From Clostridia bacterium (GTDB taxonomy: Bacteria; Bacillota; Clostridia; Oscillospirales; CAG-382), in the NCBI GenBank assembly GCA_017563195.1, contig JAFXDO010000001.1, positions 1 through 46,503 on the forward strand: a DNA stretch of 46,503 nucleotides, in the 5' to 3' direction. Below the pieces are notes generated by a model. That model made no database searches. It saw only the letters and a list, made by a program, of their open reading frames with translations, and was not told the DNA's origin. The position numbers and the translations under genes were made by a program. Shown here one piece after another: positions 26,702 to 35,126 of this stretch; the first letter of the stretch is position 1, and every line of letters starts with the position of its first letter.

Positions 26702-27635
26702 TACTGATCTCTCCGCTGTTCAACAGCATTTTTTCGCCGTTTTCGGTAATGACCTCAAGACTGCCGTCGTCATTTATTGCGACGGCTTTTGCTTTGTATT
26801 TGACTTGGTTGCGCTCGAAATTGATATCTCTGCCGAGCACAAGCGAATAATCGCGGTAAAGCTCCATAAAGCTCTTGTCGGGAAGTGTTGCGCATAGCGC
26901 TTTCAACCTTTTGAAAATGCTTGCGATAAGTGCATTTTTGTTGACTCGTACACCGACAGACGCCGCAATGTCGCGTATTTCCTCGGGGAATATTTCTGTT
27001 GTAAGATTGATTCCTATGCCGACGATGACAGCCTGCACGCGGCCGCTTTCGAAGTCGGATACAGCCTCGGTGAGAATTCCGCAGACCTTTTTACCGTCGA
27101 TGAAGAGGTCGTTTACCCATTTTATTTTCGGCGATCCGCTTGTTATCTCTGCTATCGACTCGCAAACGGCGACAGCCGCAGCAGAGGTAATTGCGGTTGC
27201 ATCCGAAAGCGAAACGTCGGGATGAAGCACGCAGGAAAAATAAAGCCCGCCTCCGTTAGGAGAATAAAAGCTTCTTCCGTGCCTGCCTCTGCCCGCGGTC
27301 TGCTCACACGAGGCAAGAATCGCGTCGCCTTGAAAGGTGTCGATCGTTCGTTTAGCCTCGCTGTTGGTTGAATCGATGGAAGAAAATACCTTTACCGCAC
27401 ATTCCTCATCAAGATGAGCACGTATGCCGGATTCCGAAAGAATATCGCAGCTCGGGTCGAGCCTGTGCCCAAGATTGTGAACCGAGTCAATGACATAGCC
27501 CTCGTCCTTGAGGCTGTTGACGCACTTTGAAATTGCGTTGCGGGACACTCCGCAGGATTGTGCGATGCTTTGGCCCGAGATATAGCTGCCGCGGTTGGAT
27601 TCGAGTATAAAAATTATCTTGTCGCGCAGATTCAT
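26691..27635 (-). CDS. birA: Bifunctional biotin-protein ligase and biotin repressor
   Basis: BirA attaches biotin to carboxylase carrier domains and represses biotin genes when loaded with biotinyl-AMP. The 314-residue protein has an N-terminal helix-turn-helix (SGQSIAQSCGVSRNAISKCV, about residues 19-38), which marks it as the regulatory type. The catalytic biotinyl-AMP loop GRGRHGRSFYSPNGGGLYFS and KWVNDLFIDGKKVCGILTE follow, and a small C-terminal SH3-like domain ends the protein. A TGAGG ribosome site precedes ATG 27635. No clear promoter was seen; it may be read from the upstream gene or from a weak site. It is convergent with bioY. Confidence 0.95.
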   Translation of the reverse strand: MNLRDKIIFILESNRGSYISGQSIAQSCGVSRNAISKCVNSLKDEGYVIDSVHNLGHRLDPSCDILSESGIRAHLDEECAVKVFSSIDSTNSEAKRTIDTFQGDAILASCEQTAGRGRHGRSFYSPNGGGLYFSCVLHPDVSLSDATAITSAAAVAVCESIAEITSGSPKIKWVNDLFIDGKKVCGILTEAVSDFESGRVQAVIVGIGINLTTEIFPEEIRDIAASVGVRVNKNALIASIFKRLKALCATLPDKSFMELYRDYSLVLGRDINFERNQVKYKAKAVAINDDGSLEVITENGEKMLLNSGEISIKL

Positions 27636-27656
27636 TGTAATGCCTCACTTAAAACT

Positions 27657-27678
27657 AAAAGCCCCGAAAGGGGCTTTT
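27657..27678 (-). terminator. Intrinsic terminator after the Ig-like gene
   Basis: A perfect AAAAGCCCC/GGGGCTTTT hairpin with a 4-base loop, followed by T-rich sequence on the minus strand. It lies between the upstream minus-strand gene and birA. Confidence 0.8.
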
Positions 27679-27709
27679 AATGATTTGACGGTGCTTGAAC
27701 GAGCGGGCT

Positions 27710-28483
27710 TTACTGAAGCTCCTCGTCGCGCTCACGAAGCGCTCTTTCCTGCTTGGGAGTGATAGAATATTCGATATCACTGTTTGCAATGGAGATTTCT
27801 TCGATGAATTCCTCGGGTGCAACGTATTCAAAGGTCTTAACGAAGACCTCGCTCATATTTTCCGCAAGGAAGGCCTCGGGCTCGCGTTCGCTCTTATCGG
27901 CTTCGAGCTTCAAGCCGAGGTCGGTGAAGAATCCGTCGATAACGTTACCGTTGTTTGCGACGTTTTCGATCGCTTCGTCGGGATCTTCATCGTCGTCATT
28001 GTCGGTGTTGTTACGGTTTTTGAATTCCTCGTCGAGGTACTTGTTATATCTGCCCTCGGTTATGTACGTCATTTTGATACGGTAGGTACCGCTCTGCATC
28101 TTTTCAACGGTTTCCTCGGGGATGGTGATATCCCAATCCTCGCCCGACTGAAGCTCGGCAAAGGTGCCGCCGTAAAGCTGAGAAACCGCGCTTGCATTGC
28201 CGTTGCTGTATACAACGTCGCAGTACTCGACCCATCCGTCCTCACTTAAATATTCGATCTTGCCTGTCATATCGGCATTCTCGTAGAAGAGGAGAGTGGA
28301 TCCTGCCGTATTACGAATCGAGATGGTAACCTCCTTGTTGCCTTCCTCGGATTCGCTTACAATATTCACTGATATATCCTGATCCTGCCATATGATGACC
28401 TGAAAAGCCAAAACGGTCAATCCGATCATAAACACGAGGGCAAGAGCTAAAATAGTCAAAATGGTTGACTTTCTGCGTTCTAT
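27710..28483 (-). CDS. Membrane-anchored Ig-like protein with apparent AUA start
   Basis: One N-terminal membrane helix precedes an extracellular part. That part has a beta-rich region with a typical GTYRIKMTY end, like bacterial Ig-like (Big_14-type) domains that end LxPGxYRI, then an acidic Asn/Asp-rich linker and a charged C-terminal tail. The start is uncertain. ATG and GTG are absent in a sensible place. TTG 28459 (249 residues) has a poor ribosome site and cuts off the basic N-region. A GAGGTG site (28491-28496) is spaced 7 bases from an in-frame ATA (28483), which yields a natural ERRKSTIL anchor and 257 residues. I use the ATA start. A promoter lies just upstream. The function is unknown. 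Confidence 0.65.
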   Translation of the reverse strand: MERRKSTILTILALALVFMIGLTVLAFQVIIWQDQDISVNIVSESEEGNKEVTISIRNTAGSTLLFYENADMTGKIEYLSEDGWVEYCDVVYSNGNASAVSQLYGGTFAELQSGEDWDITIPEETVEKMQSGTYRIKMTYITEGRYNKYLDEEFKNRNNTDNDDDEDPDEAIENVANNGNVIDGFFTDLGLKLEADKSEREPEAFLAENMSEVFVKTFEYVAPEEFIEEISIANSDIEYSITPKQERALRERDEELQ

Positions 28484-28502
28484 TGCAAATCACCTCAACA
28501 AT

Positions 28503-28531
28503 AATATAACAAATATGCAAGCGTTTGTAAA
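28503..28531 (-). promoter_or_regulatory. Promoter of the Ig-like gene
   Basis: Read on the minus strand: TTTACA (28531-28526), 17-base spacer, TATATT (28508-28503), with TGT before the -10. Predicted start near 28496, at the edge of the ribosome site. Confidence 0.7.
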
Positions 28532-28615
28532 TAGTTTATTTGAACAAAAAAACACCTTTTATCGCCTGCTGCATAGAATAGTATTGATAATATCACACAA
28601 TAATTCCACAATATA

Positions 28616-28624
28616 TGGTATTAT
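28616..28624 (+). promoter_or_regulatory. Extended -10 element of the cysteine-rich gene
   Basis: TGGTATTAT is a good extended -10, positioned to start near 28631, just before the AAGGAGG ribosome site. No good -35 at 17-18 bases is seen. A TTGATA at 28584 is too far (29 bases). Confidence 0.5.
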
Positions 28625-28648
28625 CTAAACGCTCAAGGAGGAATATAA

Positions 28649-29512
28649 ATGATGGAAAGAAACAATCCCTTAGGCGGTCTTTGCGGTAACAATAAGGAAT
28701 CACTTTGCTGTATCAGCGTGGATAAGGTCTTCGACTCGGCACGCGATAAGGACTGTCTCGAGGACGTCCGCGTTCACCTTTGCGACAACGCACAGGAGAT
28801 CGTAGACAGAGCTACCGCCGTCAGATGTAAATGCGTTGAGGTCATCAACACCAATATCAACATCGAGCCCGTACCCTTCAATAAAGGCTTTTATCAGGTG
28901 ACGATACGCTATTACTTCTGTGTAACGCTCGAGGCATGTATCTGCGGCGGCAGGGTGCAGGAGGTAAAGGGTCTCAGCGCGTTTGACAAAAAGATCATCC
29001 TTTACGGAAGCGAAAAGAACGTATCGGTCTTCACGTCCGACCCCGAAAACAACAGCTTCTGCTTTGACGAGCGCGATCTTCGCTGTGACAGCGAGCCCAC
29101 TCTCCCCACCGTTGTCGTTGAGGTCGCATCTCCCATCTGCCTCGACAGTAAGCTTGTCGAGCGGGAGCGCAGATTCGGTCATTGCTGTATGTGTATCGAC
29201 TCTATACCCGAGCCTATCCGCAACAGATTCGACGGCTGCTTCGTCGATAACGTGGGTGTGAATAACGTTTACGTTACCATCGGCGTATTCTCGGTTATCC
29301 GTATGGAACGCAAGGTTCAGCTTATGCTTCCCGCCTGCCGCTTCTGCCTGCCCGAGAACGACTCCAAGCCCTGCAATAACGATGATCCCTGCTCGATCTT
29401 CGGAAAGATGCAGTTCCCGCTCGGTGAATTTTATCCCTATGCCGACGACTGCCGCGGCAACGATTCGCCCGCAGCTCAGCCCAAGGGCTGCTGTGACAAG
29501 GGCTGCAAATAA
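28649..29512 (+). CDS. Cysteine-rich conserved hypothetical protein
   Basis: The 287-residue soluble protein has no signal peptide or membrane helix and contains roughly 25 cysteines, many in pairs or CxC/CxxC arrangements (ESLCCISV, RCKCVEV, ACICGG, HCCMCID, ACRFC, GCCDKGC). Between them are long beta-strand stretches, including PFNKGFYQVTIRYYF and KKIILYGSEKNVSVF. Similar proteins are, from memory, found in spore-forming Clostridia without assigned function. Metal binding or a disulphide-linked spore-coat layer are both possible. An excellent AAGGAGG site precedes ATG 28649; a second ATG follows directly. It is a single-gene unit with its own promoter element and a strong terminator. Confidence 0.75.
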   Translation: MMERNNPLGGLCGNNKESLCCISVDKVFDSARDKDCLEDVRVHLCDNAQEIVDRATAVRCKCVEVINTNINIEPVPFNKGFYQVTIRYYFCVTLEACICGGRVQEVKGLSAFDKKIILYGSEKNVSVFTSDPENNSFCFDERDLRCDSEPTLPTVVVEVASPICLDSKLVERERRFGHCCMCIDSIPEPIRNRFDGCFVDNVGVNNVYVTIGVFSVIRMERKVQLMLPACRFCLPENDSKPCNNDDPCSIFGKMQFPLGEFYPYADDCRGNDSPAAQPKGCCDKGCK

Positions 29513-29518
29513 TTTTTT

Positions 29519-29553
29519 GAGAGGATGCCCGTGCTCGGGCATTTTCTCTTTTT
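29519..29553 (+). terminator. Strong intrinsic terminator
   Basis: Arms 29519-29531 and 29536-29548 pair over 13 positions (GC-rich TGCCCG/CGGGCA core, two G-T pairs) with a 4-base loop, followed by TTTTTATTTTTTT. It ends the cysteine-rich gene. Confidence 0.9.
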
Positions 29554-29582
29554 ATTTTTTTCGGAGTGCGGTTGATTGGATA

Positions 29583-29611
29583 TTGAAAATCAAGCTCGTC
29601 TGTGCTAAAAT
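29583..29611 (+). promoter_or_regulatory. Promoter of the propeller-like gene
   Basis: TTGAAA (29583-29588), 17-base spacer, TAAAAT (29606-29611), with TGC just before the -10. Predicted start near 29618. A small inverted repeat (TTGATT/AATCAA) flanks the -35. Confidence 0.8.
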
Positions 29612-29632
29612 GTAAAAAAACGGAGGTGCGTT

Positions 29633-30463
29633 ATGGAATACGTAGAGGTTGTTAATCAGAATCTTCATATGCAGGGCTTTTCAAAGGGCGAAGGCTTTAT
29701 GTACTGGTCGTTTACCGACAGCATCGTCAAAACCACGATGAACGGTACGGTAAAATGTCAGGCCGAGATACACGGCGGTCATTTGGGCGACATCGATTAT
29801 TACGACGGCAGGGTTTACGGTAGCTATCTCGGAAACGCGCTCCCCGGACACGCGTGGGAGGATTGGACCGGCTTTAAGATCTACGTTTTCGATGCTGACG
29901 ATCTCCGCGTCATCAATATAATAAATCTCGATATCTGTGATTATTACAAGAGCATCACCTGCACACCCGAGGATACCAGAGGCTTTCAGGGCATCGACGG
30001 TGTGACGATAGCACCAGACCCCAAGACGGGCGAAATGCGTCTTTTCGTTGCATGCGCTCTTTACACAGGCGAAAAATATGCGAATCAGATAATACTTCAG
30101 TTTACACTCGACGGCAAATACGAGACCGAGTATCACATTCCGACGGGCAACACCGTTTACGGTATTCAGAATCTCGACTACGATGCGGAAAACAAGGAAT
30201 TCTGGTTCACCACCTACGGTCCCTCGCAGCCGTATCAGCCTAAGGAGCTGCTTTACTGTATCTCCTACGACCTGAGCGAGATAAAGCGCAAGTACGTATA
30301 TTCGACGCCTTACGGCATCGATTGCTTGGGCAAAGAGGGCTTTTATGCATCGGTTCAGTACGGTAAGAACGGTAAACGCGGAGGTATCGCATTCAAGTGC
30401 GAGGAAGCCTTCTTCACGACTCCCAAGACCGAGCAGGAAATCACCAAAGCGTTGGTAGAATAA
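29633..30463 (+). CDS. Cytosolic beta-propeller-like hypothetical protein
   Basis: I do not recognise a named family. The 276-residue protein lacks a signal peptide and membrane segments. It is made of repeated beta-strand blocks such as GFMYWSFTDSIVKTT, DIDYYDGRVYGSYLG, GIQNLDYDAENKEFWFTTYG and GIDCLGKEGFYASVQYG, spaced like blades of a small propeller or NHL-type fold. The residues HGGHLGDIDYYDGRVYG could line a binding site, but this is guesswork. GGAGGTG precedes ATG 29633. It has its own promoter and a compound terminator, so it is monocistronic. The XRE regulator follows. Confidence 0.75.
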   Translation: MEYVEVVNQNLHMQGFSKGEGFMYWSFTDSIVKTTMNGTVKCQAEIHGGHLGDIDYYDGRVYGSYLGNALPGHAWEDWTGFKIYVFDADDLRVINIINLDICDYYKSITCTPEDTRGFQGIDGVTIAPDPKTGEMRLFVACALYTGEKYANQIILQFTLDGKYETEYHIPTGNTVYGIQNLDYDAENKEFWFTTYGPSQPYQPKELLYCISYDLSEIKRKYVYSTPYGIDCLGKEGFYASVQYGKNGKRGGIAFKCEEAFFTTPKTEQEITKALVE

Positions 30464-30465
30464 TC

Positions 30466-30524
30466 AAACTCCCCGCCTGGGGCGATGCACCATAGTGATA
30501 AATCGCCCAACTGCGGGGAGTTTT
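30466..30524 (+). terminator. Two-tier hairpin terminator
   Basis: The outer stem 30466-30476/30513-30523 (AAACTCCCCGC with its complement) encloses an inner stem GGGCGAT (30480-30486)/ATCGCCC (30502-30508) and is followed by TTTT. It begins 3 bases after the stop codon. Confidence 0.8.
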
Positions 30525-30559
30525 CACCTTTTGATTGAATCTGCTCACGCAATAATAGC

Positions 30560-30589
30560 TTGACAATCGATACGGTTACATAGTAAAAT
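30560..30589 (+). promoter_or_regulatory. Promoter of the XRE regulator gene
   Basis: TTGACA (30560-30565), 18-base spacer, TAAAAT (30584-30589). A small inverted repeat TTAC-ATA-GTAA (30576-30586) overlaps the -10 and could be an autoregulatory site. Confidence 0.75.
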
Positions 30590-30616
30590 TTGGTATCAAG
30601 GCAAGGGAGGCGCGAT

Positions 30617-32137
30617 ATGACGATAAGGCTTTCGGAGAATATAAAAAAGCTGCGCGAGCAAAAGGGCGTGACGCAAGGTGAGCTTGCCGAGAAGCTGTCG
30701 GTGACGCCTCAATCGGTGTCGAGATGGGAAAAGGGACAAGCGATGCCCGATATCGAAAAGCTGCCGCAGATAGCCTGCTATTTTGGCGTAACCATCGACT
30801 TCCTTATGGGTACCGCAGAGCCGAGCCTATATTCGATCTCGCGCGAGCTTGTTGAGATACGCACGCAGCTTCGCGAAGAAAAAACACCCGAAAGGATGCT
30901 TAAATATTTAGAGCTTCTCGAGATGAGCATCAACAGCGGATCGAATATTTTTCTGAGCGAATATCTGGCAACCGGCGAGAGAATGAAGCGAGAGGGCAAC
31001 CTTATTGAGAAGGAGCGTGCGGATTCGATATACGAAACGGTACGGGGAAAGCTGCTCGATATGCTTCCTCGCGAGCGTGAGCGCAAGCTCATACCGATCG
31101 TCATAAACGAGGACGAAGAGGATCTTGAGCGATGGTCCGACCTCGTTGCAGACGACAACACCTTCTCCTGCTGGCGCGATTATCTTCTTAACCGTTACCT
31201 ACATAATAATGACGATGAGCGCTTTACGGAGGTTCGGCGAGAGCACGCCTTTGACGAGATAGGCAAGCTTTTGTATATGATTACGCAAAAAAGCTCGCAC
31301 TACGTGGGCGGTATTTACCACAGCCACTGTGAAGCGATAGAGAATTGCCGACTTGCAAGCGACCTTATTTCGGTATTTTCAAAGCGAGATGACGATGCTT
31401 TTATCTTTCATCGCATAACCGTTGAGGGGCGCATTCTCGGAACCCTTCTTGCACAGGAAAAGCTTGATTCCGCGTATGAAGCGATGGAGCGCATAAAGGA
31501 GCTTTTGCGGCTTTGCAGCTCGCTTATCGGCAAGACGCTTAACGGCTCGGTCGAGCTGTTTGACGGTCTCGCCATTACGGCAGACAGAGAACGCTTCGAG
31601 CACGCTATGTTCGATATTGATATGATAATGATGACCGGACAGATGCAGAAGCTGAGGTCTGAGGACGAAAGGTTTGAAGAGTTTGCGCGATTTGTCGAGG
31701 CGGTACATCGGGAGATCGACCCCTTTTACTTCATCGAATCCAAGGAAAAATTCGAAATGCTGTATAACCGCGCACTGGCGGTGGCGAAAAAGCAGCGAAC
31801 GAAATATCTTTCTTACAGCCTTGCATTGGAAACCTCTAAGGGCAACGTGTACGAGCTTTATATACCCGACGCATTGAATGAAGGCGACGAGGAAAAGAAC
31901 TTCTTCAACCTGCTCAGATGGAGCGCCGACACGCAGATTACGCGGTTGGTGGGATTCCTGTGCGATTCAAACAATAAGTTCAACTTAGACCTTCCGTCTG
32001 CACGCTTGCGCGAGGCATTGGCAGAGCTGGACGCGCGTAATCTTGACACCGAAATATTGTTAAACGGCAGACATTTCTTTGATGTAAAGCAAAACCGTGT
32101 GACGCTTTCGCCCTCGGTGCTGTTAAAATACGAATAA
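30617..32137 (+). CDS. XRE-family regulator with long C-terminal region
   Basis: ATG 30617 is chosen for its GGGAGG ribosome site 6 bases upstream, giving 506 residues; a frame open from 30590 starts inside the promoter. Residues about 5-62 are an XRE helix-turn-helix (KKLREQKGVTQGELAEKLSV, then TPQSVSRWEKG). The remaining 440 residues are helical and charged, with no recognised domain; the spacing of helices suggests a TPR-like ligand or peptide sensor, as in many Clostridia XRE proteins. The target genes are unknown; self-regulation or control of the adjacent orphan genes is possible. A bidirectional terminator follows. Confidence 0.85.
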   Translation: MTIRLSENIKKLREQKGVTQGELAEKLSVTPQSVSRWEKGQAMPDIEKLPQIACYFGVTIDFLMGTAEPSLYSISRELVEIRTQLREEKTPERMLKYLELLEMSINSGSNIFLSEYLATGERMKREGNLIEKERADSIYETVRGKLLDMLPRERERKLIPIVINEDEEDLERWSDLVADDNTFSCWRDYLLNRYLHNNDDERFTEVRREHAFDEIGKLLYMITQKSSHYVGGIYHSHCEAIENCRLASDLISVFSKRDDDAFIFHRITVEGRILGTLLAQEKLDSAYEAMERIKELLRLCSSLIGKTLNGSVELFDGLAITADRERFEHAMFDIDMIMMTGQMQKLRSEDERFEEFARFVEAVHREIDPFYFIESKEKFEMLYNRALAVAKKQRTKYLSYSLALETSKGNVYELYIPDALNEGDEEKNFFNLLRWSADTQITRLVGFLCDSNNKFNLDLPSARLREALAELDARNLDTEILLNGRHFFDVKQNRVTLSPSVLLKYE

Positions 32138-32142
32138 TAAGA

Positions 32143-32183
32143 AAACAGATATGCAATTGAGCTCAATCGCATATCTGTTTTTT
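32143..32183. terminator. Bidirectional terminator between XRE and YfhO genes
   Basis: Arms AAACAGATATGC (32143-32154) and its complement (32169-32180) form a perfect 12-bp stem with A-run and T-run flanks on opposite sides. The loop is itself palindromic (ATTGAG/CTCAAT, 32156-32167). It serves both convergent genes. Confidence 0.85.
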
Positions 32184-32191
32184 GTTAGCGT

Positions 32192-34969
32192 TTATTCTTC
32201 ATCCTTTGATGCTTCGATGACCGAAGCGGTGAAACGGGGTGCTGATTCCGATGCGACGCCGTCGCCATCCGACGACGCCTCGGGCTGATCCGCCTCGTGT
32301 GTATCGTCGTTTGTACCGAAATCGGGGTCAGTCGGGTCGGGACGTGAATACGCCTCGTCAAAGCCTGCACCGCAATCGTCGTAGAAATCAAAGCTTATGA
32401 ACTTGTTTTCCGCCTTGTGCTTTTTCAAAAGCTTGAAATAAAGCATATAAAGGATAAATACGACCAAGCCGGCAAGAGATATCCAGACGCCGCCGGGCAA
32501 ATTGAGGTGGAGTCCCATAAGGTCGATTTTCGTTGAAACGAAAAGACCGGGCGTCGTGTAGTCGAATACGATTTCGTTTTCGCCCGCCTCACATTCAACG
32601 GCGACAAATCCGTAGGTCACGCGGAGCACGTCGGTCTCCGAGCCGTTTACCGTTGCGCTCCAGCCGTTTTCCTCGTAAGGCACGCTGAAGTAAACGATGC
32701 TCGGCTTGTCAAGCGTGATGCTTGCGCTGAAGCCCTGACTCGAGTACTCGAAATCGTCACTGCACATTTCGCGTCTTTCCGCCACCGACGTTCTGAATAT
32801 ATCGTAGTTGGCGGGAGCCTTGTTTTCGGGACGCACGCGGGTCATAAACTGCGAATAGTAACCGTCCATATTGTCGGGAACGACAAGATACTTGCAGAGC
32901 ATCTTGTGACGATCGGATTTGCTGTACGCGGTCTCGAAATCGGTCTGCGTCATAAATTCGGTGTAGGCAAAGCCCATCGGGATATAGTCGTTGTTGACGT
33001 AAATGTCGTAGCCGTTCTGCGACTCCTGATAGGTGAAGCCCATTGCGTTGTGCTTCTGCGTGTAGCTGCCGTTTTCCTCAAGCTTACGCTTGTTCTTTGA
33101 GCTTTCGATGAAGGAATACTTCGTGGAGGTGAATGCGCGCAGTCCGTAAAGCGAGCTTTCTGCACGCGAACCGACGTTTCTCGTTACGCCTATCTTGGGG
33201 TAGAACTCCATAATAGAGGGAGGAACGACGGTGTGGAAGCATTCTATGGTGGGATAATTCCAATAAATACCGAGGTTGTCAATAGTGGATATGCTCGACG
33301 TTCTGAAGAAGTCGATTCGGTAAAAGTCCTCGTGCGGGTCGGGTAGATTAACCTCGCCCTCGATAACCTGATCGACGAGGAATTTGCTTGAATGCGAATA
33401 CTGCTTGCCGTTCGTAATATGAACGCAGCCGTAAAGCACCGTCATACAGCAGACGCCTACAAGCAACGCACGCTCGAACATTCTCGTGCCGCGATACTTG
33501 CGTATGAGTGTCGCCGTGAGGAAGATTCCCAAAAACGCGATGCCGACGTACAGCCAGAATCTTGCAAGGTAGGGAGGATAACCGAGGTCCATTACGAATT
33601 CGGTCGTCGCATCCTTGGCTTCGTTTTCGTGCTCGTGCCAGATGAGACCGAGCGGGAGCGCGATTGCCGTGCAGAAGAAGGTCATTACGGCGGTCGGGAT
33701 GCGCCAATTCGTTCTTGCATCCTCAAGGCTTACGACGGTCGCAAGCGAGAACATCAGTATCATCATATACAGCCAGCGTGCGTAATACGCCGTGCTGAAG
33801 AGGAAGAAGGCGCTGTTGAGGACCGGAACGAGAGAGAACACGACCAGCGTTATTATCAAGCCCTTGAGCCAGGTGCGCTTTTTAACGGTGAACAGCGCAA
33901 ACACGCCCGAGAGGGCAAACATGGGCAGATACATGGATATCGACGCCCAGCGCGTTTCGTGACCGCTGAAGAAGTTTACTCGAGAGGGGATATCGGGAGG
34001 GAAGAAGTAGGACTCGAATATCTGTCCGTATCTCTGCCAATAGAATTCGCCGCTCTTTGTCCAGACAAACAGCGATTTGAGCGTGTCCTTTGCCGATTCC
34101 GATTTGCCCTGCGCGAGGTACTCGAAGTACTGCATTATCTTGCCGGTGAAGTTGGCTTCGATTCGGCTGTTGCCCATCAGCGCGCTTGCGCCGGGAAGTA
34201 ATATTATCATCGCGAGTGCAACACCGATTACCGCCTCGATAACGAGCGCGCCGAGCTTGTTCATCGTGATCTTGAAGGAGCGCGTCGGGAGCCTGAACAT
34301 AAAGTAGATGATACAGAACGCGACCTGTCCTACAAACATAAAGTAGTTTATCATCGCGTTTATCATTACCGCGATGGCAAACAAGCCCTTGCGATCGTTT
34401 TGTATCAGCTCCTCCATACCGATAAGCAGGAGCGGGAAGAACGCCACCACATCGTGGAACTGGTTAAAGAAGGTGTTGTAGATCTGGAAGCCCGAGAATG
34501 CGTAAAGCATCGCACCGATAACGGCGTATTCCTTGTTCTTTACAAACCTCTGCAAATATGCGTAGGCGATGACCGCAGCGACCATATACTTGACCATATA
34601 CATAGGCGCCATAAGGTAGGGAGCCCAGGTCGAGGGGAAGATGCACATCAGCCAGAAGAAGGGGCTTCCGAGCATATAGTAGGAATAGCTGCCGATGAAG
34701 TTTGAGCCCATATCGGTGACCCAGTCCCAACCGAAATCGCCGTTTTGGACCATACGGACGCAGTTTTCGTAAAAGCAGATCTGCTGTGCGTTATAGTCGC
34801 CGTAATAAAGGAATATCGGCGAGCCCGTCTTGACCCATTCCACAATGACGAACGGGACGGTTATGCAGGCGGAAACGACGAATGACCACCAAAGCACCTT
34901 TCGGTAAAAATGCCAGGGGCTCATCGGGTTGAATTTGAATTTATTCTTCAAAGCATTCAATGCTGTCAT
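32192..34969 (-). CDS. YfhO-family multi-pass membrane protein
   Basis: The 925-residue protein has about a dozen membrane helices in its N-terminal half, starting with WWSFVVSACITVPFVIVEW, then a large extracellular domain and a last helix near residue 840. The early loop DYNAQQICFYENCVRM and the pattern of helices fit YfhO (GT-C fold), thought in Bacillus to glycosylate lipoteichoic acid or related polymers. A short acidic cytosolic tail ends the protein. GGAGAG precedes ATG 34969, and a consensus promoter lies upstream. It is divergent from the dockerin/DUF4127 gene. The glycan target here is not known. Confidence 0.88.
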   Translation of the reverse strand: MTALNALKNKFKFNPMSPWHFYRKVLWWSFVVSACITVPFVIVEWVKTGSPIFLYYGDYNAQQICFYENCVRMVQNGDFGWDWVTDMGSNFIGSYSYYMLGSPFFWLMCIFPSTWAPYLMAPMYMVKYMVAAVIAYAYLQRFVKNKEYAVIGAMLYAFSGFQIYNTFFNQFHDVVAFFPLLLIGMEELIQNDRKGLFAIAVMINAMINYFMFVGQVAFCIIYFMFRLPTRSFKITMNKLGALVIEAVIGVALAMIILLPGASALMGNSRIEANFTGKIMQYFEYLAQGKSESAKDTLKSLFVWTKSGEFYWQRYGQIFESYFFPPDIPSRVNFFSGHETRWASISMYLPMFALSGVFALFTVKKRTWLKGLIITLVVFSLVPVLNSAFFLFSTAYYARWLYMMILMFSLATVVSLEDARTNWRIPTAVMTFFCTAIALPLGLIWHEHENEAKDATTEFVMDLGYPPYLARFWLYVGIAFLGIFLTATLIRKYRGTRMFERALLVGVCCMTVLYGCVHITNGKQYSHSSKFLVDQVIEGEVNLPDPHEDFYRIDFFRTSSISTIDNLGIYWNYPTIECFHTVVPPSIMEFYPKIGVTRNVGSRAESSLYGLRAFTSTKYSFIESSKNKRKLEENGSYTQKHNAMGFTYQESQNGYDIYVNNDYIPMGFAYTEFMTQTDFETAYSKSDRHKMLCKYLVVPDNMDGYYSQFMTRVRPENKAPANYDIFRTSVAERREMCSDDFEYSSQGFSASITLDKPSIVYFSVPYEENGWSATVNGSETDVLRVTYGFVAVECEAGENEIVFDYTTPGLFVSTKIDLMGLHLNLPGGVWISLAGLVVFILYMLYFKLLKKHKAENKFISFDFYDDCGAGFDEAYSRPDPTDPDFGTNDDTHEADQPEASSDGDGVASESAPRFTASVIEASKDEE

Positions 34970-35002
34970 TCAATATCTCTCCAAAAGCTTATAATTAAAT
35001 GT

Positions 35003-35031
35003 ATTTTACCTCTTTTATATATAAATGTCAA
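35003..35031 (-). promoter_or_regulatory. Promoter of the YfhO-family gene
   Basis: On the minus strand: TTGACA (35031-35026), 17-base spacer, TAAAAT (35008-35003). Predicted start near 34996. It is back to back with the promoter of the divergent gene. Confidence 0.8.
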
Positions 35032-35064
35032 TATGCGTCGGTCGTCTTTTACGTTTCTTTCTTC

Positions 35065-35093
35065 TTGACGGAATCGATAGGCGGTGGTATAAT
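35065..35093 (+). promoter_or_regulatory. Promoter of the dockerin/DUF4127 lipoprotein gene
   Basis: TTGACG (35065-35070), 17-base spacer, TATAAT (35088-35093), with TGG just before the -10. Predicted start near 35100. Confidence 0.85.
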
Positions 35094-35126
35094 GATAAGC
35101 AACAATTATTATGGAGGAACCGCATC

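Noticed and set aside
28700..29542. Antisense open frame opposite the cysteine-rich gene
   Set aside because: The plus-strand gene has a strong ribosome site, promoter element and terminator; the antisense frame starts inside that terminator.
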